Source of the DNA: Methylophilus sp. 14
Lineage (GTDB): Bacteria > Pseudomonadota > Gammaproteobacteria > Burkholderiales > Methylophilaceae
Assembly: GCF_015354345.1 (NCBI RefSeq)
Contig: NZ_JADKYS010000006.1
Location: forward strand, 62,001-126,000
Reading direction: 5' to 3'
DNA: 64,000 nt
A program made the position numbers and the translations under genes. Each line of letters starts with the position of its first letter. Within the stretch, counting starts at the first letter, position 1. Below are positions 15,338 through 25,656 of the stretch, piece by piece. The notes beneath the pieces are model-generated. The model made no database searches and was not told the origin of the DNA. It saw nothing but the letters and a program-made list of their open reading frames with translations.

Positions 15338-18300
15338 TTAATGCAGACTTTTCAAAGGTTGAGCAGAGGGCGTACTGGGTGCCTTTTTATCGACTTCTGC
15401 TTCCTGTGGATTATCCCACGTGCCTGTAATCATATACTCACTGGCGCTGATTTTGTTAAGCGGATCTTTGAGTAATTTTTGTGCCACAAACGCAGCCACG
15501 CCAACAATCGGGCCGCCTGCCAAGGCTGCCAGGGAAACGGAGTCGCTAATATGGGGCACGACTTTGACCTTTAAGCGTTGCGTTTCGGTTTTTAAATTGG
15601 TTTCACCCTTGATGCTGGCTTCGGCCGCTGGACCCGTCATAAATAGGTCGTTGCTACGCAAAATGCCATCTTTGATATTGGCGGTAGAGTTGATTTTATC
15701 GAAAGCAAAGCCTTCACTAAATAAATCACGGAAATCCAGGGTTAAGCGGCGCGGCAGGCTTTGCAAGCTCAGCAAGCCGAGCAGGCGGCCCACGCCTGGT
15801 TGCACTTTTAAAATCTGGCCTTTTTCCAGTTGCATGGTGAAGTTGCCATCCAGCCGCTCCACTGCAAACTCATGCGGGCTGCCCGGCCAGCCCAGTTGGC
15901 CATTCATGCTGCCGGTGCCGCCTTTGACCATCTCGCCGCCAGGCTGAAAACGCTGCAGGGTTTTACCCAGGTTGCTGGAACTGAGGTTGAACTTGAGCAT
16001 GGTTTGCGGGCTGCGTACCGAGTTGCGCCAGGTGCCGTCGGCGGTGAGCTGGCTATCACTGTTGTTGATATTCATGCGCTGTATTACCCAGCTCTCGCCA
16101 CTGTTGTAGGCTTTTAAATCCAGGCTGCCCAGTTGTTTGTCACCAAACTGGAAGTCCTGCGCTGTAATATCCAGCTCGGGGTAGGTCATATCCAGGCGGC
16201 GTACTTCGGCCGGATTGGCATTGTTATCGGTATCCATGCTGCGCGGAATGCGCAGGTAATTCAGTTTGGCTACCAGTTTGCTGGGTTTACCTGATAACCA
16301 GTCAGCGTCACCCGCCAGTTCCTGGCTTTGAATCGACAGTTTCAGGCGTTCTTTTTCCGGTGCAATATTCAGTTTGATCTGGTGCAGGTTGCGGTCAAAC
16401 ACATGCAGGGTGCCTGCGGTCAACTCAATCTGATTCAGGGCCAGTGATGAGGCATCGGACGCCTGGCTGCCACTTTCCTGGTTCAGGTAGGTTAACCATT
16501 CATCGACATTAAGCTTTTGAAAGTCGGCGCGTAAATTGATGCCATCGCCAGCAGGCAGGCGTGGTGGTGTGTTAATGGCAATTTCACCAGCACTGACGGT
16601 GGCCGGGTTATTCGCATTGCGCAAAAAGTTGGCATGTATCCAGTCGTTATAGTGAATGGCAATTTTGTCTGGCTGGTTGCTCTCCTGGCGGAAGCGGATG
16701 CTCAGGCTGGCGGGTGTTTCAACACTCTTTTTGGCCGGTTCTGGCAGGTCAATGGCCATGCCGATTAATTGCGAGCGGATGTCGAGCCGGATATTCGGTG
16801 CCTGGATCAGTAAATTGCTTTTCCAGTCAGTCGTGCCATGCAAGGCGCGGGTAATCGGGTTGTTATCCAGTTTTTTAAGGGCGGCATCGGTGATGCGGCC
16901 ACTGCCCTGGATAATCACCGACTTGTCTGGCCTTGTGCTCAGGCTGACGCTGGCAGGATTATCAAACATCGACAACTGCATGCCTTGCGCTTGCAAGCCT
17001 TTTTCGTTGAATTTTAAATGGCCATTGATATTGCTCATTTCCGGCATGGCGATTTGCGGGTTAGCGGCAATATGGCCGTTCTTGATGTTGTAATCACCCT
17101 GAAACTGGCTGGCGTCTACATCATTGAGCGGCACTTGCAGGCCCAGTTTGAGTTCAGCATTGCCTGAGGTTTTTAAAAAATCAGTAAAGCCCATGGTGAC
17201 TTGCCGCACTGGGCTGGTATTGACGAATTTCACCCCTTGTTCGACGGTGCCGGTGGCCGCTGCTTTGATATTGAGCATCGGCCAGTCGGCATCCAGTTGC
17301 GGAATTTCGACCTGTGCTTGTGTAATGTGCTGGCCAACAGTCGTGCCGTTTTTCACCGCGATATCCATGCGTTTGCCTTCAAATTTGAGGAAGGCATCGA
17401 TATTTTGAATCACCGGCCAGTCAGTACCATACTCCAGGCTGGCGCGATCCACTTGTGCGGTGACGCGGAACAGCCCCAGTGATGGATCAGACTGATGCGC
17501 TGCATTCACATAGGGGAAGTCCTGCACCCGACCTTTGACAATCACTTCGCCGTGCCTGATCTGACCACTCAGGATAGAGGTGTCCAGCCAGTGCAAGGTG
17601 CTTTCACCCAGGATCAGCGGGTAATAAAAAGGGGCAAATTTGGCATCGCCGCGCTCAATCTGGCTTTGCAGTTGTATGGTGTCGCCGCCTGTGGCGCCCA
17701 GTTGATATTCCAGATTGGTGCGCAAGGCCAGGTGGGGATTGCTGAAGTGCAGGTTGCGCGTGCTGATCAAGGTTTTCTGGCCGTTATGACTCCACGCCAC
17801 TTCGCCTTGCAGCTGGTCTATGGGTAATGGCCAGCGTAGCAGGCCGGCCAGTTCAATGGTCGCCTTGCTGGTATCCAGTTCCACGCTACCTGCATTCGGG
17901 CGTACTGACAATTGCCCTGACCAGTTATCCAGACCGGGAATGCTGGCGTAGGCTTGGCTATGCAGCGCATTGAAGTTGGCGTCGACTGCGTAATCACGCC
18001 ATTGATCCTGCTGGTAAAGCCAGCGCGCCTTGATTTGAGAGGCATTGCCTGCGGGGGCCATGTTTTCAAGATAGGTGGCTATTTTTGAATCAGGCGGTAA
18101 CCATTGTGCAAATAAATGGCCTTGGGTCAGGCCGAATTTTTTAACCGTGAGCGTGCCTTCGTGGCCTTGGCTATCCCATTGCAATTCACCATTGGTATCT
18201 TCGAGCACTAAACCTGGCTGTACGTTGGCAGAAAAGTGCTTGAGGGTGAGCATGAAACGTTGCTCAACACGCTGCCAGCGTAGTTCGCCAGTGACGGTTT

Positions 18301-19186
18301 TGGCGATAAATGTTTGCGTCTCGTGGGCAGGTTTGACGGCCACATCGTTCAACTGTACTTGCGCGGCCAGCCGTTGCAATTGCAAGGCATCAAATGCCAG
18401 CGTGGTGGTCAGGTTGCCTTTACCGGCATTTATTTTTAGTGGCAAGTCCAACCACGGGCTCCAGGCGGCGAGGTCGGTTTCTGGCAGGCGTAGCGAAATT
18501 TCGCCATGCCATGCTTCAGGTTTGGCCACATCATCACCAACCACGACTGACTCCAGGGTCATACGCTGCTTGGTGCCGGTGGAAACCAGACTGTCTATAT
18601 GGATGCTATGGCGATGCAACAGGCGTTGCCAGACCGGGGTCAGTATTTCAATATTCAAATCTTCAAGCAGGAGTGGCGGCGCCTGGCGTTGTTCATCCAG
18701 CCAGGTGATGGTGGCGTGAGAAATCTGGATACGACGTTGCGATAGCAGCCAGTTGGCAAAAGCGGGATTGCCTTGGCCAGACATGGAAATACCCGCTAAA
18801 AACAGCTCGCCATTGGCGGTACGCCTGATCACCAAGTTGGGCGCATCTATACTGAGGCTGACCAGCGAAGGTGAGAGTAATGCCAGGCTACTCCAGGACA
18901 AGCGGGTGGTGATCTTGGGTAACTCAAGCGCCGGGCGTTGCTCGGTATCAAACACCGTGACTTTGCCCAGGGTGACTTGTGGTGCCAGGCCGCGCCAGCG
19001 AATGGCAATATGGGCAATGGTGACCTGTTGCTTGAGTGACTGGCTGAGTGCTTGTTCAATCTTGCCGCGGTAGTCGTCAATGTGGGGAAACACATAAAAC
19101 TGAATAACACCAACAATGCCTGCCAGCAAGACAAACAAGACAATCAGTAATGAAGCTAGCCAGCGTTTGATTTTTTGCAGAGGCAT
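15338..19186 (-). CDS. yhdP: YhdP-family AsmA-like envelope protein
   Basis: This very long (1282-residue) protein has one N-terminal transmembrane helix (about 10-32) and a large periplasmic beta-rich body with repeated AsmA/DUF3971-type units. It ends in an AsmA C-terminal region (PGVGRLLGLLSLQSLPRRLTLDFRDLF). YhdP, with TamB and YdbH, transports phospholipids across the periplasm to the outer membrane through a hydrophobic groove. It is the first gene of the operon with nit and tldD. The start MPLQKIKRWLASL precedes the membrane anchor. Confidence 0.93.
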   Translation of the reverse strand: MPLQKIKRWLASLLIVLFVLLAGIVGVIQFYVFPHIDDYRGKIEQALSQSLKQQVTIAHIAIRWRGLAPQVTLGKVTVFDTEQRPALELPKITTRLSWSSLALLSPSLVSLSIDAPNLVIRRTANGELFLAGISMSGQGNPAFANWLLSQRRIQISHATITWLDEQRQAPPLLLEDLNIEILTPVWQRLLHRHSIHIDSLVSTGTKQRMTLESVVVGDDVAKPEAWHGEISLRLPETDLAAWSPWLDLPLKINAGKGNLTTTLAFDALQLQRLAAQVQLNDVAVKPAHETQTFIAKTVTGELRWQRVEQRFMLTLKHFSANVQPGLVLEDTNGELQWDSQGHEGTLTVKKFGLTQGHLFAQWLPPDSKIATYLENMAPAGNASQIKARWLYQQDQWRDYAVDANFNALHSQAYASIPGLDNWSGQLSVRPNAGSVELDTSKATIELAGLLRWPLPIDQLQGEVAWSHNGQKTLISTRNLHFSNPHLALRTNLEYQLGATGGDTIQLQSQIERGDAKFAPFYYPLILGESTLHWLDTSILSGQIRHGEVIVKGRVQDFPYVNAAHQSDPSLGLFRVTAQVDRASLEYGTDWPVIQNIDAFLKFEGKRMDIAVKNGTTVGQHITQAQVEIPQLDADWPMLNIKAAATGTVEQGVKFVNTSPVRQVTMGFTDFLKTSGNAELKLGLQVPLNDVDASQFQGDYNIKNGHIAANPQIAMPEMSNINGHLKFNEKGLQAQGMQLSMFDNPASVSLSTRPDKSVIIQGSGRITDAALKKLDNNPITRALHGTTDWKSNLLIQAPNIRLDIRSQLIGMAIDLPEPAKKSVETPASLSIRFRQESNQPDKIAIHYNDWIHANFLRNANNPATVSAGEIAINTPPRLPAGDGINLRADFQKLNVDEWLTYLNQESGSQASDASSLALNQIELTAGTLHVFDRNLHQIKLNIAPEKERLKLSIQSQELAGDADWLSGKPSKLVAKLNYLRIPRSMDTDNNANPAEVRRLDMTYPELDITAQDFQFGDKQLGSLDLKAYNSGESWVIQRMNINNSDSQLTADGTWRNSVRSPQTMLKFNLSSSNLGKTLQRFQPGGEMVKGGTGSMNGQLGWPGSPHEFAVERLDGNFTMQLEKGQILKVQPGVGRLLGLLSLQSLPRRLTLDFRDLFSEGFAFDKINSTANIKDGILRSNDLFMTGPAAEASIKGETNLKTETQRLKVKVVPHISDSVSLAALAGGPIVGVAAFVAQKLLKDPLNKISASEYMITGTWDNPQEAEVDKKAPSTPSAQPLKSLH

Positions 19187-19363
19187 ATGGGTGTGGAACA
19201 GCAGTGGCAGAAGTAATTGTTTAACTGACCATTTTACTCGAAAACAGTTGCGCAGCCGCAGTAGAAGAGGGGGGAAGTCGCGGAATTATTCAGCCAGAGC
19301 CTGAATGATTCGTTTAAAATGCCACTCTTTTGCAATATCGTTTTTAAATGAAAGTGATTGTCA

Positions 19364-21265
19364 GTGATTCAGTTTAAACAACTGACTTTTTCCAGAGCAG
19401 GTAAAACGCTGGTCGAAGCAGCCAGTTTCCAGTTGCATCCGGGGCATCGCGTCGGCCTGACCGGGGCCAATGGCGCGGGTAAATCGACCCTGTTTGCCTT
19501 GCTGCGCGGTGAGCTCACGGCGGATGTCGGCGAGTTGCTGATGCCGCCACAGTGGGTGATTGCGCATGTGGCGCAGGAAACCCCGGCGCTGGCGCAATCT
19601 GCACTCGACTATACCCTGGATGGTGATGAAGAGTTGCGCACCTTGCAAGCCAACCTTGCGCAAGCAGAGGCTGGCGAAAGTCATGACCCGTTGCATGTGG
19701 CCGAGTGGCATCAGCGCCTAGCGGATATTGATGGCTATAGCGCAGAAGCCAGGGCCAGTGCTTTATTGGCCGGTCTGGGGTTTTCTCAGTCGCAGTTGAG
19801 CCGCCCGGTCAGTGATTTTTCCGGTGGCTGGCGTATGCGCCTCAACCTGGCGCGTGCTTTAATGTGCCGCTCAGATTTGCTATTGCTGGATGAGCCGACC
19901 AATCACCTGGATATTGAAGCCGTTATTTGGCTTGAAGGCTGGCTGAGTGCCTATCGCGGCACCTTGTTGCTGATTTCGCATGACCGCGAGTTTCTTGATA
20001 ACACGGTTAACCATATTCTACATATAGAGCATCAGCAACTGACTTTGTATCGCGGTGGCTATAGTGATTTTGAGCGCCAGCGTGCCGAGAAGCTGACATT
20101 GCAGCAAGCCAGTTATCAAAAGCAACAGCAGCAAATGGCGCATTTGCAGAAATATATTGATCGCTTTCGCGCCCAGGCGACCAAAGCACGCCAGGCGCAA
20201 AGCCGTATCAAGGCACTTGAGCGCATGGAACGTATCAGTGCTGCGCATGTAGATTCTCCTTTTAGTTTCAGCTTTCGTGACCTAGGTTCTGCACCGGATC
20301 CTTTACTGGTGATGAATCAGGCGGGGTTGGGCTATGCAGGTCAAACCCTGGTCAAACTGGGGCATCTGGCGATACGCCCGGGTGAGCGCATCGGTTTGCT
20401 GGGTAAGAATGGCGCGGGTAAGTCCACCTTGATTAAAGCGCTGGCGCAGTCAGAAACCTTATTGTCGGGCGAGCGCGTAGAAGGTAAGGATTTACGTATC
20501 GGTTATTTTGCCCAGCATCAGCTAGAGCAGTTGGTTGCTAGCGACTCGCCCTTGCAGCATTTGCAGCGGCTGGACGCAAATGCCAGAGAGCAGGAACTGC
20601 TGGACTTTTTGGGGGGATTTGATTTCCGCGGCGAGATGGCTAAAGCGCCTTGCGGACCGTTCTCAGGTGGTGAAAAATCTCGTCTGGCATTGGCGATGCT
20701 GATTTGGCAACGGCCTAACCTGATTTTGCTGGATGAGCCGACCAACCATCTGGATATTGAAATGCGGCATGCATTGTCTATGGCATTGCAGGCCTATGAA
20801 GGCGGCATGGTGATGGTGTCGCATGACCGCACGTTGCTTGCCACTTGTTGCGAAAAATTTGTACTGGTGGCTGATGGGCAAGCCAGTGTGTTTGATGGCG
20901 ACCTGGAAGATTACAAAGGATCTTTACTCAAGGTGGCGCAAACGGAAGTCACTACGAGCCGACCTGTGGCCGCCAAACAGAATAGCTATCATCAGCAAAA
21001 AGCGGACCGCCAGGCACGCCTGGTGGAGCGCAGGCCTTTGCTCAAAACGCTGGCGACACTGGAAACACAGTTGACCAAGCTCACGCAGGAAAAGCAAGAC
21101 GTAGAAAACCGCCTGGCGGATAGTGCGATTTACGAGGTAGAGCAGCGTGAAGTATTGCAGGCGCTGCTGATTTCGCAAGGTGAAAATCAAAAACAACTCG
21201 ATGCCATCGAAGAGCAGTGGCTGGATGTGCAGGAAAAACTGGAAGCCCTGCCTGAGATTGAATAA
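19364..21265 (+). CDS. ABC-F ATPase, YheS/Uup-like
   Basis: A soluble protein of about 633 residues with two ABC domains. Walker A motifs are GANGAGKST and GKNGAGKST; signatures are FSGGWRMRLNLARAL and FSGGEKSRLALAML; both Walker B motifs read LLDEPTNHLDIE. The P-site tRNA interaction linker lies between the domains (YSDFERQRAEKL...) and a coiled-coil C-terminal domain follows (about 540-630). ABC-F proteins act on ribosomes to relieve stalling; the arrangement is YheS-like. The start is a non-ATG: GTG at 19364 (giving MIQFKQLTFSR, the usual beginning) or TTG at 19358. The ribosome site is weak. Confidence 0.9.
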   Translation: MIQFKQLTFSRAGKTLVEAASFQLHPGHRVGLTGANGAGKSTLFALLRGELTADVGELLMPPQWVIAHVAQETPALAQSALDYTLDGDEELRTLQANLAQAEAGESHDPLHVAEWHQRLADIDGYSAEARASALLAGLGFSQSQLSRPVSDFSGGWRMRLNLARALMCRSDLLLLDEPTNHLDIEAVIWLEGWLSAYRGTLLLISHDREFLDNTVNHILHIEHQQLTLYRGGYSDFERQRAEKLTLQQASYQKQQQQMAHLQKYIDRFRAQATKARQAQSRIKALERMERISAAHVDSPFSFSFRDLGSAPDPLLVMNQAGLGYAGQTLVKLGHLAIRPGERIGLLGKNGAGKSTLIKALAQSETLLSGERVEGKDLRIGYFAQHQLEQLVASDSPLQHLQRLDANAREQELLDFLGGFDFRGEMAKAPCGPFSGGEKSRLALAMLIWQRPNLILLDEPTNHLDIEMRHALSMALQAYEGGMVMVSHDRTLLATCCEKFVLVADGQASVFDGDLEDYKGSLLKVAQTEVTTSRPVAAKQNSYHQQKADRQARLVERRPLLKTLATLETQLTKLTQEKQDVENRLADSAIYEVEQREVLQALLISQGENQKQLDAIEEQWLDVQEKLEALPEIE

Positions 21266-21294
21266 CACGGATAATATTAATTAAAAGGATCATC

Positions 21295-21870
21295 ATGGAA
21301 ATGACTTATGAAGAGCGTTTGAGGTTTATGTATCAGCTGTGCCAGGCACAGACTGGGGCGATGGGTATTCAATCTGAAGCACAAGCCGTAGAAGCCTTTG
21401 CCAATGTTGAAATTGAAGACGCTATACATTATCTGGCGAGCTTTTTAACGTTTAAAGCGATTCAGTCCGCTGACCGTCATCCGGCAGAAGAGCTGGAAAA
21501 TGATTTTGATATGCTGGGGGTCTACCAGTGTTTCGGTTTGATGGTGTATGCCTTCCTGTTCATGCCGCTGACCCAGGAAGGGCTTCATCCTGACTACGAT
21601 AGGGCGCAAATTACCATCGGTAAAACCCTGTTTGATGGGCTATCTCCGGAAATGCTGGCGGAGATTATTGAATCTGGTTTTCATAAGTTTAAACTGATTG
21701 CAGAAGCGGAGTCTGAGCATTGGCAGGAATACCGTGAAAACCTAGATAAAGTCACCATTAGCTATATGATTGCAACGACAGATGATGATAGCCCGCATAG
21801 TGCAGAAGAAGTGTTGCCGTTGTTCGGTCAATTGCTAAGTCAATTGTGTGAGGCATTTACTGCGGACTAG
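21295..21870 (+). CDS. Hypothetical acidic helical protein
   Basis: A 191-residue, acidic, mostly helical cytoplasmic protein without signal peptide, membrane segment or recognised motif. It contains two Cys (QLCQAQ, YQCFGL) and a hydrophobic central stretch (CFGLMVYAFLFMPL) that is probably a buried helix. A good AAAAGGA lies 8 bases before the ATG, and it follows the ABC-F gene by 29 bases, so the two are probably co-transcribed. No function is proposed. Confidence 0.75.
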   Translation: MEMTYEERLRFMYQLCQAQTGAMGIQSEAQAVEAFANVEIEDAIHYLASFLTFKAIQSADRHPAEELENDFDMLGVYQCFGLMVYAFLFMPLTQEGLHPDYDRAQITIGKTLFDGLSPEMLAEIIESGFHKFKLIAEAESEHWQEYRENLDKVTISYMIATTDDDSPHSAEEVLPLFGQLLSQLCEAFTAD

Positions 21871-21940
21871 CTTTTGAGTACACTTTGTATTGCATGCAAT
21901 TAAATTATATTTACAATGTTGATACAGTTTGAAAACTTGG

Positions 21941-21959
21941 GTAAAATTGTACGATTTAC
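21941..21959. promoter_or_regulatory. GTAAA/TTTAC inverted repeat upstream of the CpxR-like gene
   Basis: GTAAA at 21941-21945 and TTTAC at 21955-21959 form a 19-bp inverted site about 85 bases before the response-regulator gene. CpxR boxes contain GTAAA half-sites, usually in direct repeat; an autoregulatory role is only a suggestion. Confidence 0.3.
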
Positions 21960-22042
21960 GCTTGTTAATCAATTTGATTGTTCGATAAGATTCGAAGGCT
22001 AAACCCTGCGAAAGCCTTCAGCTAATCTGTAAAAGGACATAA

Positions 22043-22723
22043 ATGAGTAAGCTGCTGTTGATTGATGATGATGTTGAGTTGGCCAATATGCTGAAGGAAT
22101 TCCTGACGCAAGAAGGCTTTACTGTAACGACTGCGCACGATGGTCTGACCGGCGAGCAATATGTGCTGGCAGGCAAATTTGATTTGGTGATCCTTGATGT
22201 GATGATGCCAGGTCAGGATGGTTTGCAGACGTTACGCAATGTCAGACAACATTCCGATATCCCTGTGCTGATGTTAACGGCCAAGGATGATAATGAAGGC
22301 CGTATAGAAGGGCTGGAGGGCGGTGCGGACGATTATGTCCAAAAGCCATGCCTGCCGCGTGAGCTGGTTGCCCGGATTCGTGCCATTTTGCGCCGTCATA
22401 CCAGTGACACGCCTAAAGGCAACGATATTGTGGTTGGCCAGTTGGTGGTTTCCAGCGAGCGTAGAAAAGTATTCTGGGCTGACAAGCCGATTGTGTTTAC
22501 CAGTACGGAATTCAGCCTGATTGAAATTCTGGCCAAGCACGCCGGTACGATTGTGAGCAAAGAAGATTTGTCCATCAAGGCGCTGGGTCGTCCGTTGGTC
22601 AAATATGATCGTAGTATTGACGTGCATTTAAGTAGTATCCGTCAAAAAATATCAGAAGTTTCTGGCGGTGTGAATGTGATACAAACCATTTACCGTGTCG
22701 GATACCAACTTGTTAGAGAGTAA
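22043..22723 (+). CDS. cpxR: CpxR-like response regulator (OmpR/PhoB family)
   Basis: A 226-residue regulator with a receiver domain (phospho-acceptor Asp52 in LVILDVMMPG, Thr79, Lys101) and a C-terminal winged helix (about 130-225, SIDVHLSSIRQKI...IQTIYRVGYQL). The IKALGRPLVKYDRSIDVH segment is typical of CpxR. With the adjacent kinase it probably senses envelope stress. The ribosome site AAAAGGAC lies just upstream; the kinase gene follows after 20 bases. Confidence 0.85.
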   Translation: MSKLLLIDDDVELANMLKEFLTQEGFTVTTAHDGLTGEQYVLAGKFDLVILDVMMPGQDGLQTLRNVRQHSDIPVLMLTAKDDNEGRIEGLEGGADDYVQKPCLPRELVARIRAILRRHTSDTPKGNDIVVGQLVVSSERRKVFWADKPIVFTSTEFSLIEILAKHAGTIVSKEDLSIKALGRPLVKYDRSIDVHLSSIRQKISEVSGGVNVIQTIYRVGYQLVRE

Positions 22724-22743
22724 GTGAATTAAACGCGAGGGTT

Positions 22744-23907
22744 ATGGGGCGCCTGTTCTGGAAGTTATTTTTAGCATTCTTTTTGGCGCTCATCTCCACC
22801 GATCTTATCGTTGGCAATATTGTTGAGTGGCAGACCCATCAACAATCCGCCATACATCATACAGTCCCGCAGGCTTGCACCTCAGCAAGCGACTGTGAGA
22901 CCAAGCCAAATGCCTTAAAGCCTGAGTCTCAGTCAGTGAAGGCCGATCAACCGTCGGCTGAGAGACAATACTTTAGCCTACCTTTATATGTGCTGATTTA
23001 CAGCCTCGTCTCCAGCAGCATTTTTGCCGGAGTCCTGGCCTGGTCAATTTCGCATCCCATCAAGTTATTGCTTGATCATCTGAAGAGTGCCGCAGAAGGG
23101 GATTTGCTGGTCAGGGTGAGCCCTAAAATTACCGCCAGTCACGATGAATTTTCTGAGTTGGGTGAAGCGTTTGACTTGATGGCATTGCGCCTCAACAACA
23201 TGATCAAAAGCCAATCCAAAATGTTGCACCATGTGTCTCATGAGTTGCGTTCGCCATTGGCCAGGATACAGATGTCGGTGGGCCTGGTGATGCAGAATCC
23301 GAAGAAAATGCAAAGCTCCTTACAGCGTGTTGAGCTCGAAGCGGTACGCATGGAAAGAATGATTTCAGAGTTGCTGGAAATCTTTCGATTTGAATCGGGC
23401 ATGCAAAAGCTGCAAAAGACCGAGGTCGATTTAAAAGAACTGTTGACCGGGATTGTGGGTGATGTGCTATTCGAGAAGCATGAGGCCAAGTTGCATCTGG
23501 ATATGCCGGAGGATGCTGTGGTAGTGGACGGCCAGTTGGAATTGTTGCAACGGGCAATCGACAATGTGATCCGCAATGCCGTGAAATATGGCCCAGAGAG
23601 TGGCGTGGTAACCATTGAGTTGCAACATAGCGCACGTACCAGCGAAGTGATCCTGGAAGTGGAGGATCAAGGCCAGGGCGTTGAGCCGCAGGAGCTTGAG
23701 CAAATCTTCAGGCCGTTTGTACGCGGCCGTCGCGCATCACAGGTGGACGGCCATGGCATCGGTTTGGCCATGACCAAGCATATCGTTGAGGCGCATGGTG
23801 GTTTCGTCAAAGCGACCAATCTCAGTCCGCATGGTTTTATGATCCGTATCCATTTGCCTGAAAAGCATGAGGCTCCCACCGATCAAGAGTCCAAAAATTG
23901 GATGTAA
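22744..23907 (+). CDS. cpxA: CpxA-like sensor histidine kinase
   Basis: This 387-residue inner-membrane kinase has TM1 (about 5-27), a short periplasmic loop (about 28-78) with two Cys ([10 protein letters not shown]) that may form a disulfide, and TM2 (about 81-101). HAMP and the dimerisation domain follow, with the phospho-acceptor His166 in [15 protein letters not shown]. The HATPase has N box ([11 protein letters not shown]), G1 (VEDQGQGV) and G2 (GHGIGLAM). The sensor loop is much shorter than in E. coli CpxA (about 130 residues), so the signal may differ. It pairs with the upstream regulator. Confidence 0.87.
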   Translation: MGRLFWKLFLAFFLALISTDLIVGNIVEWQTHQQSAIHHTVPQACTSASDCETKPNALKPESQSVKADQPSAERQYFSLPLYVLIYSLVSSSIFAGVLAWSISHPIKLLLDHLKSAAEGDLLVRVSPKITASHDEFSELGEAFDLMALRLNNMIKSQSKMLHHVSHELRSPLARIQMSVGLVMQNPKKMQSSLQRVELEAVRMERMISELLEIFRFESGMQKLQKTEVDLKELLTGIVGDVLFEKHEAKLHLDMPEDAVVVDGQLELLQRAIDNVIRNAVKYGPESGVVTIELQHSARTSEVILEVEDQGQGVEPQELEQIFRPFVRGRRASQVDGHGIGLAMTKHIVEAHGGFVKATNLSPHGFMIRIHLPEKHEAPTDQESKNWM

Positions 23908-23959
23908 CAATGCTAAAATAGCGGGTTTACGAATAACGCAGACGATAGCCGGATACTTT

Positions 23960-25498
23960 ATGACAGCACAACACTCCAACCCAGACAACGCGACAGAGTC
24001 AGTCGTTGATGAGAATCACGTGATTGCAGAGCGTCGCGAAAAGTTGCGCCTGCTGCGCGAACAAGCGCAATCTGCACAAGTAGCGACTTTTCCTAACGAC
24101 TTCAAGCCTGAGCATAAAGCCGCTGTTTTACAAGAGACTTATGCTGGCACAGAGAAAGAAGTGCTGGATCCGCAAGAGATTGTGGTTGTGGTGGCTGGTC
24201 GCATGATGTTGAAACGCGTGATGGGCAAAGCCAGTTTTGCGACCATCCAGGACAGCACTGCGCGTATTCAACTGTATGTTGCACGTGATGAAATAGGCGA
24301 AGAACTCTACGAGCGCTTTAAACATTGGGACATGGGTGACATTCTGGGCGCACGCGGACGCTTGTTTAAAACCCGTACTGGTGAGCTGTCGGTGCATGTG
24401 ACCGAGCTGCGTTTGCTGACCAAGTCGCTGCGCCCATTGCCGGAAAAATTCCATGGCCTGCAAGACCAGGAAATCAAATACCGCCAGCGTTATGTTGACC
24501 TGATCACCTCTGAAGAAACCCGCGCCACGTTTAAAGCGCGCTCAAAAGTTGTGGCGGCGATTCGCCAGTTTATGAATGACAACGAGTTTCTTGAAGTGGA
24601 AACGCCCATGCTGCACCCGATTCCTGGTGGTGCATCAGCCAAGCCATTTGTCACGCATCATAACGCGCTTGATATGCAGATGTTTATGCGTATTGCGCCA
24701 GAGCTCTACCTGAAGCGCCTGATTGTGGGCGGTTTTGAGCGCGTGTTTGAAATCAATCGTAACTTCCGTAATGAAGGCCTCAGCGTGCGTCATAACCCTG
24801 AGTTCACCATGATGGAGTTCTATGCAGCTTATACTGACTACCAATGGTTGATGGATTTTACCGAGCAATGTATCCGTGCGGCAGCGATTGCAGCCAACGG
24901 TACAGCGGTATTGAGCTATGCTGGCAAAGAAGTCGATTTAAGCAAGCCGTTCGAACGTTTGACCATTGTCGGTGCCATTCAAAAGTATGCGCCGCAATAC
25001 ACACTGGCGCAGCTCAATGACGCTGATTTCATCCGCCAGGAGTTATTGAAGTTTGGTGTGAAGCCGTTTGACCATGCTGGTTTGGGTTCACTACAGTTAT
25101 CCCTGTTTGAAGAAACTGCGGAAAGCCAGCTGTGGCAGCCAACCTATATTATTGATTACCCGGTGGAAGTGTCGCCTTTGGCGCGTGCTTCAGACAAGCA
25201 CCCTGAAATCACTGAACGTTTTGAGCTGTTTATTACCGGCCGCGAAATGGCCAATGGCTTTAGCGAGTTGAACGATGCAGAAGACCAAGCCGCGCGCTTC
25301 CATGCCCAAATGAAAGCCAAAGAAGCAGGCGACCAGGAAGCCATGTACTACGATGCTGACTTTATCCGTGCGCTGGAATATGGCATGCCGCCGACCGGTG
25401 GTTGCGGCATTGGCATCGACCGCCTGGTGATGCTGATTACGGATAGCCCCAGCATTCGTGATGTGATTCTGTTCCCGCATATGCGCGCGGAAAGCTAA
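23960..25498 (+). CDS. lysS: Lysyl-tRNA synthetase, class II
   Basis: The 512-residue enzyme charges tRNA-Lys. An OB-fold anticodon-binding domain (about 75-190) is followed by the class II catalytic core with motif 2 ([20 protein letters not shown]) and motif 3 ([12 protein letters not shown]). The start is ATG 23960 ([10 protein letters not shown]), because the longer frame would run back into the kinase gene. An acidic N-terminal extension of ~25 residues precedes the conserved part. A terminator follows. Confidence 0.98.
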   Translation: MTAQHSNPDNATESVVDENHVIAERREKLRLLREQAQSAQVATFPNDFKPEHKAAVLQETYAGTEKEVLDPQEIVVVVAGRMMLKRVMGKASFATIQDSTARIQLYVARDEIGEELYERFKHWDMGDILGARGRLFKTRTGELSVHVTELRLLTKSLRPLPEKFHGLQDQEIKYRQRYVDLITSEETRATFKARSKVVAAIRQFMNDNEFLEVETPMLHPIPGGASAKPFVTHHNALDMQMFMRIAPELYLKRLIVGGFERVFEINRNFRNEGLSVRHNPEFTMMEFYAAYTDYQWLMDFTEQCIRAAAIAANGTAVLSYAGKEVDLSKPFERLTIVGAIQKYAPQYTLAQLNDADFIRQELLKFGVKPFDHAGLGSLQLSLFEETAESQLWQPTYIIDYPVEVSPLARASDKHPEITERFELFITGREMANGFSELNDAEDQAARFHAQMKAKEAGDQEAMYYDADFIRALEYGMPPTGGCGIGIDRLVMLITDSPSIRDVILFPHMRAES

Positions 25499-25517
25499 AC
25501 CAATCAAAATAACATAG

Positions 25518-25543
25518 AGCCACCCGACGAGGGTGGCTTTTTT
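25518..25543 (+). terminator. Intrinsic terminator of lysS
   Basis: AGCCACCC/GGGTGGCT stem with loop GACGA, followed by a T-run. Confidence 0.93.
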
Positions 25544-25579
25544 GTTACTAATAGTCTGCCTGTAAGAAATATGTAAGGT

Positions 25580-25597
25580 TTGTCATCAAACTGTCAT
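25580..25597 (+). promoter_or_regulatory. Pho box (PhoB-binding site)
   Basis: TTGTCAT-CAAA-CTGTCAT: two direct 7-bp repeats separated by 4 bp, matching the PhoB consensus (CTGTCAT-N4-CTGTCAT) at 13 of 14 repeat positions. It lies 60 bases before the start codon of the OprP-like porin gene, the usual distance for activation under phosphate starvation. Confidence 0.75.
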
Positions 25598-25656
25598 ATT
25601 GAAAATTCAAAATACGCCCCGGATACACACTTGTAATCTTATAACAGGGGATAAAA

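Noticed and set aside
19348-19400. ATG at 19348 as start of the ABC-F protein
   Set aside because: It is in another frame; only TTG 19358 or GTG 19364 fit the conserved N-terminus.
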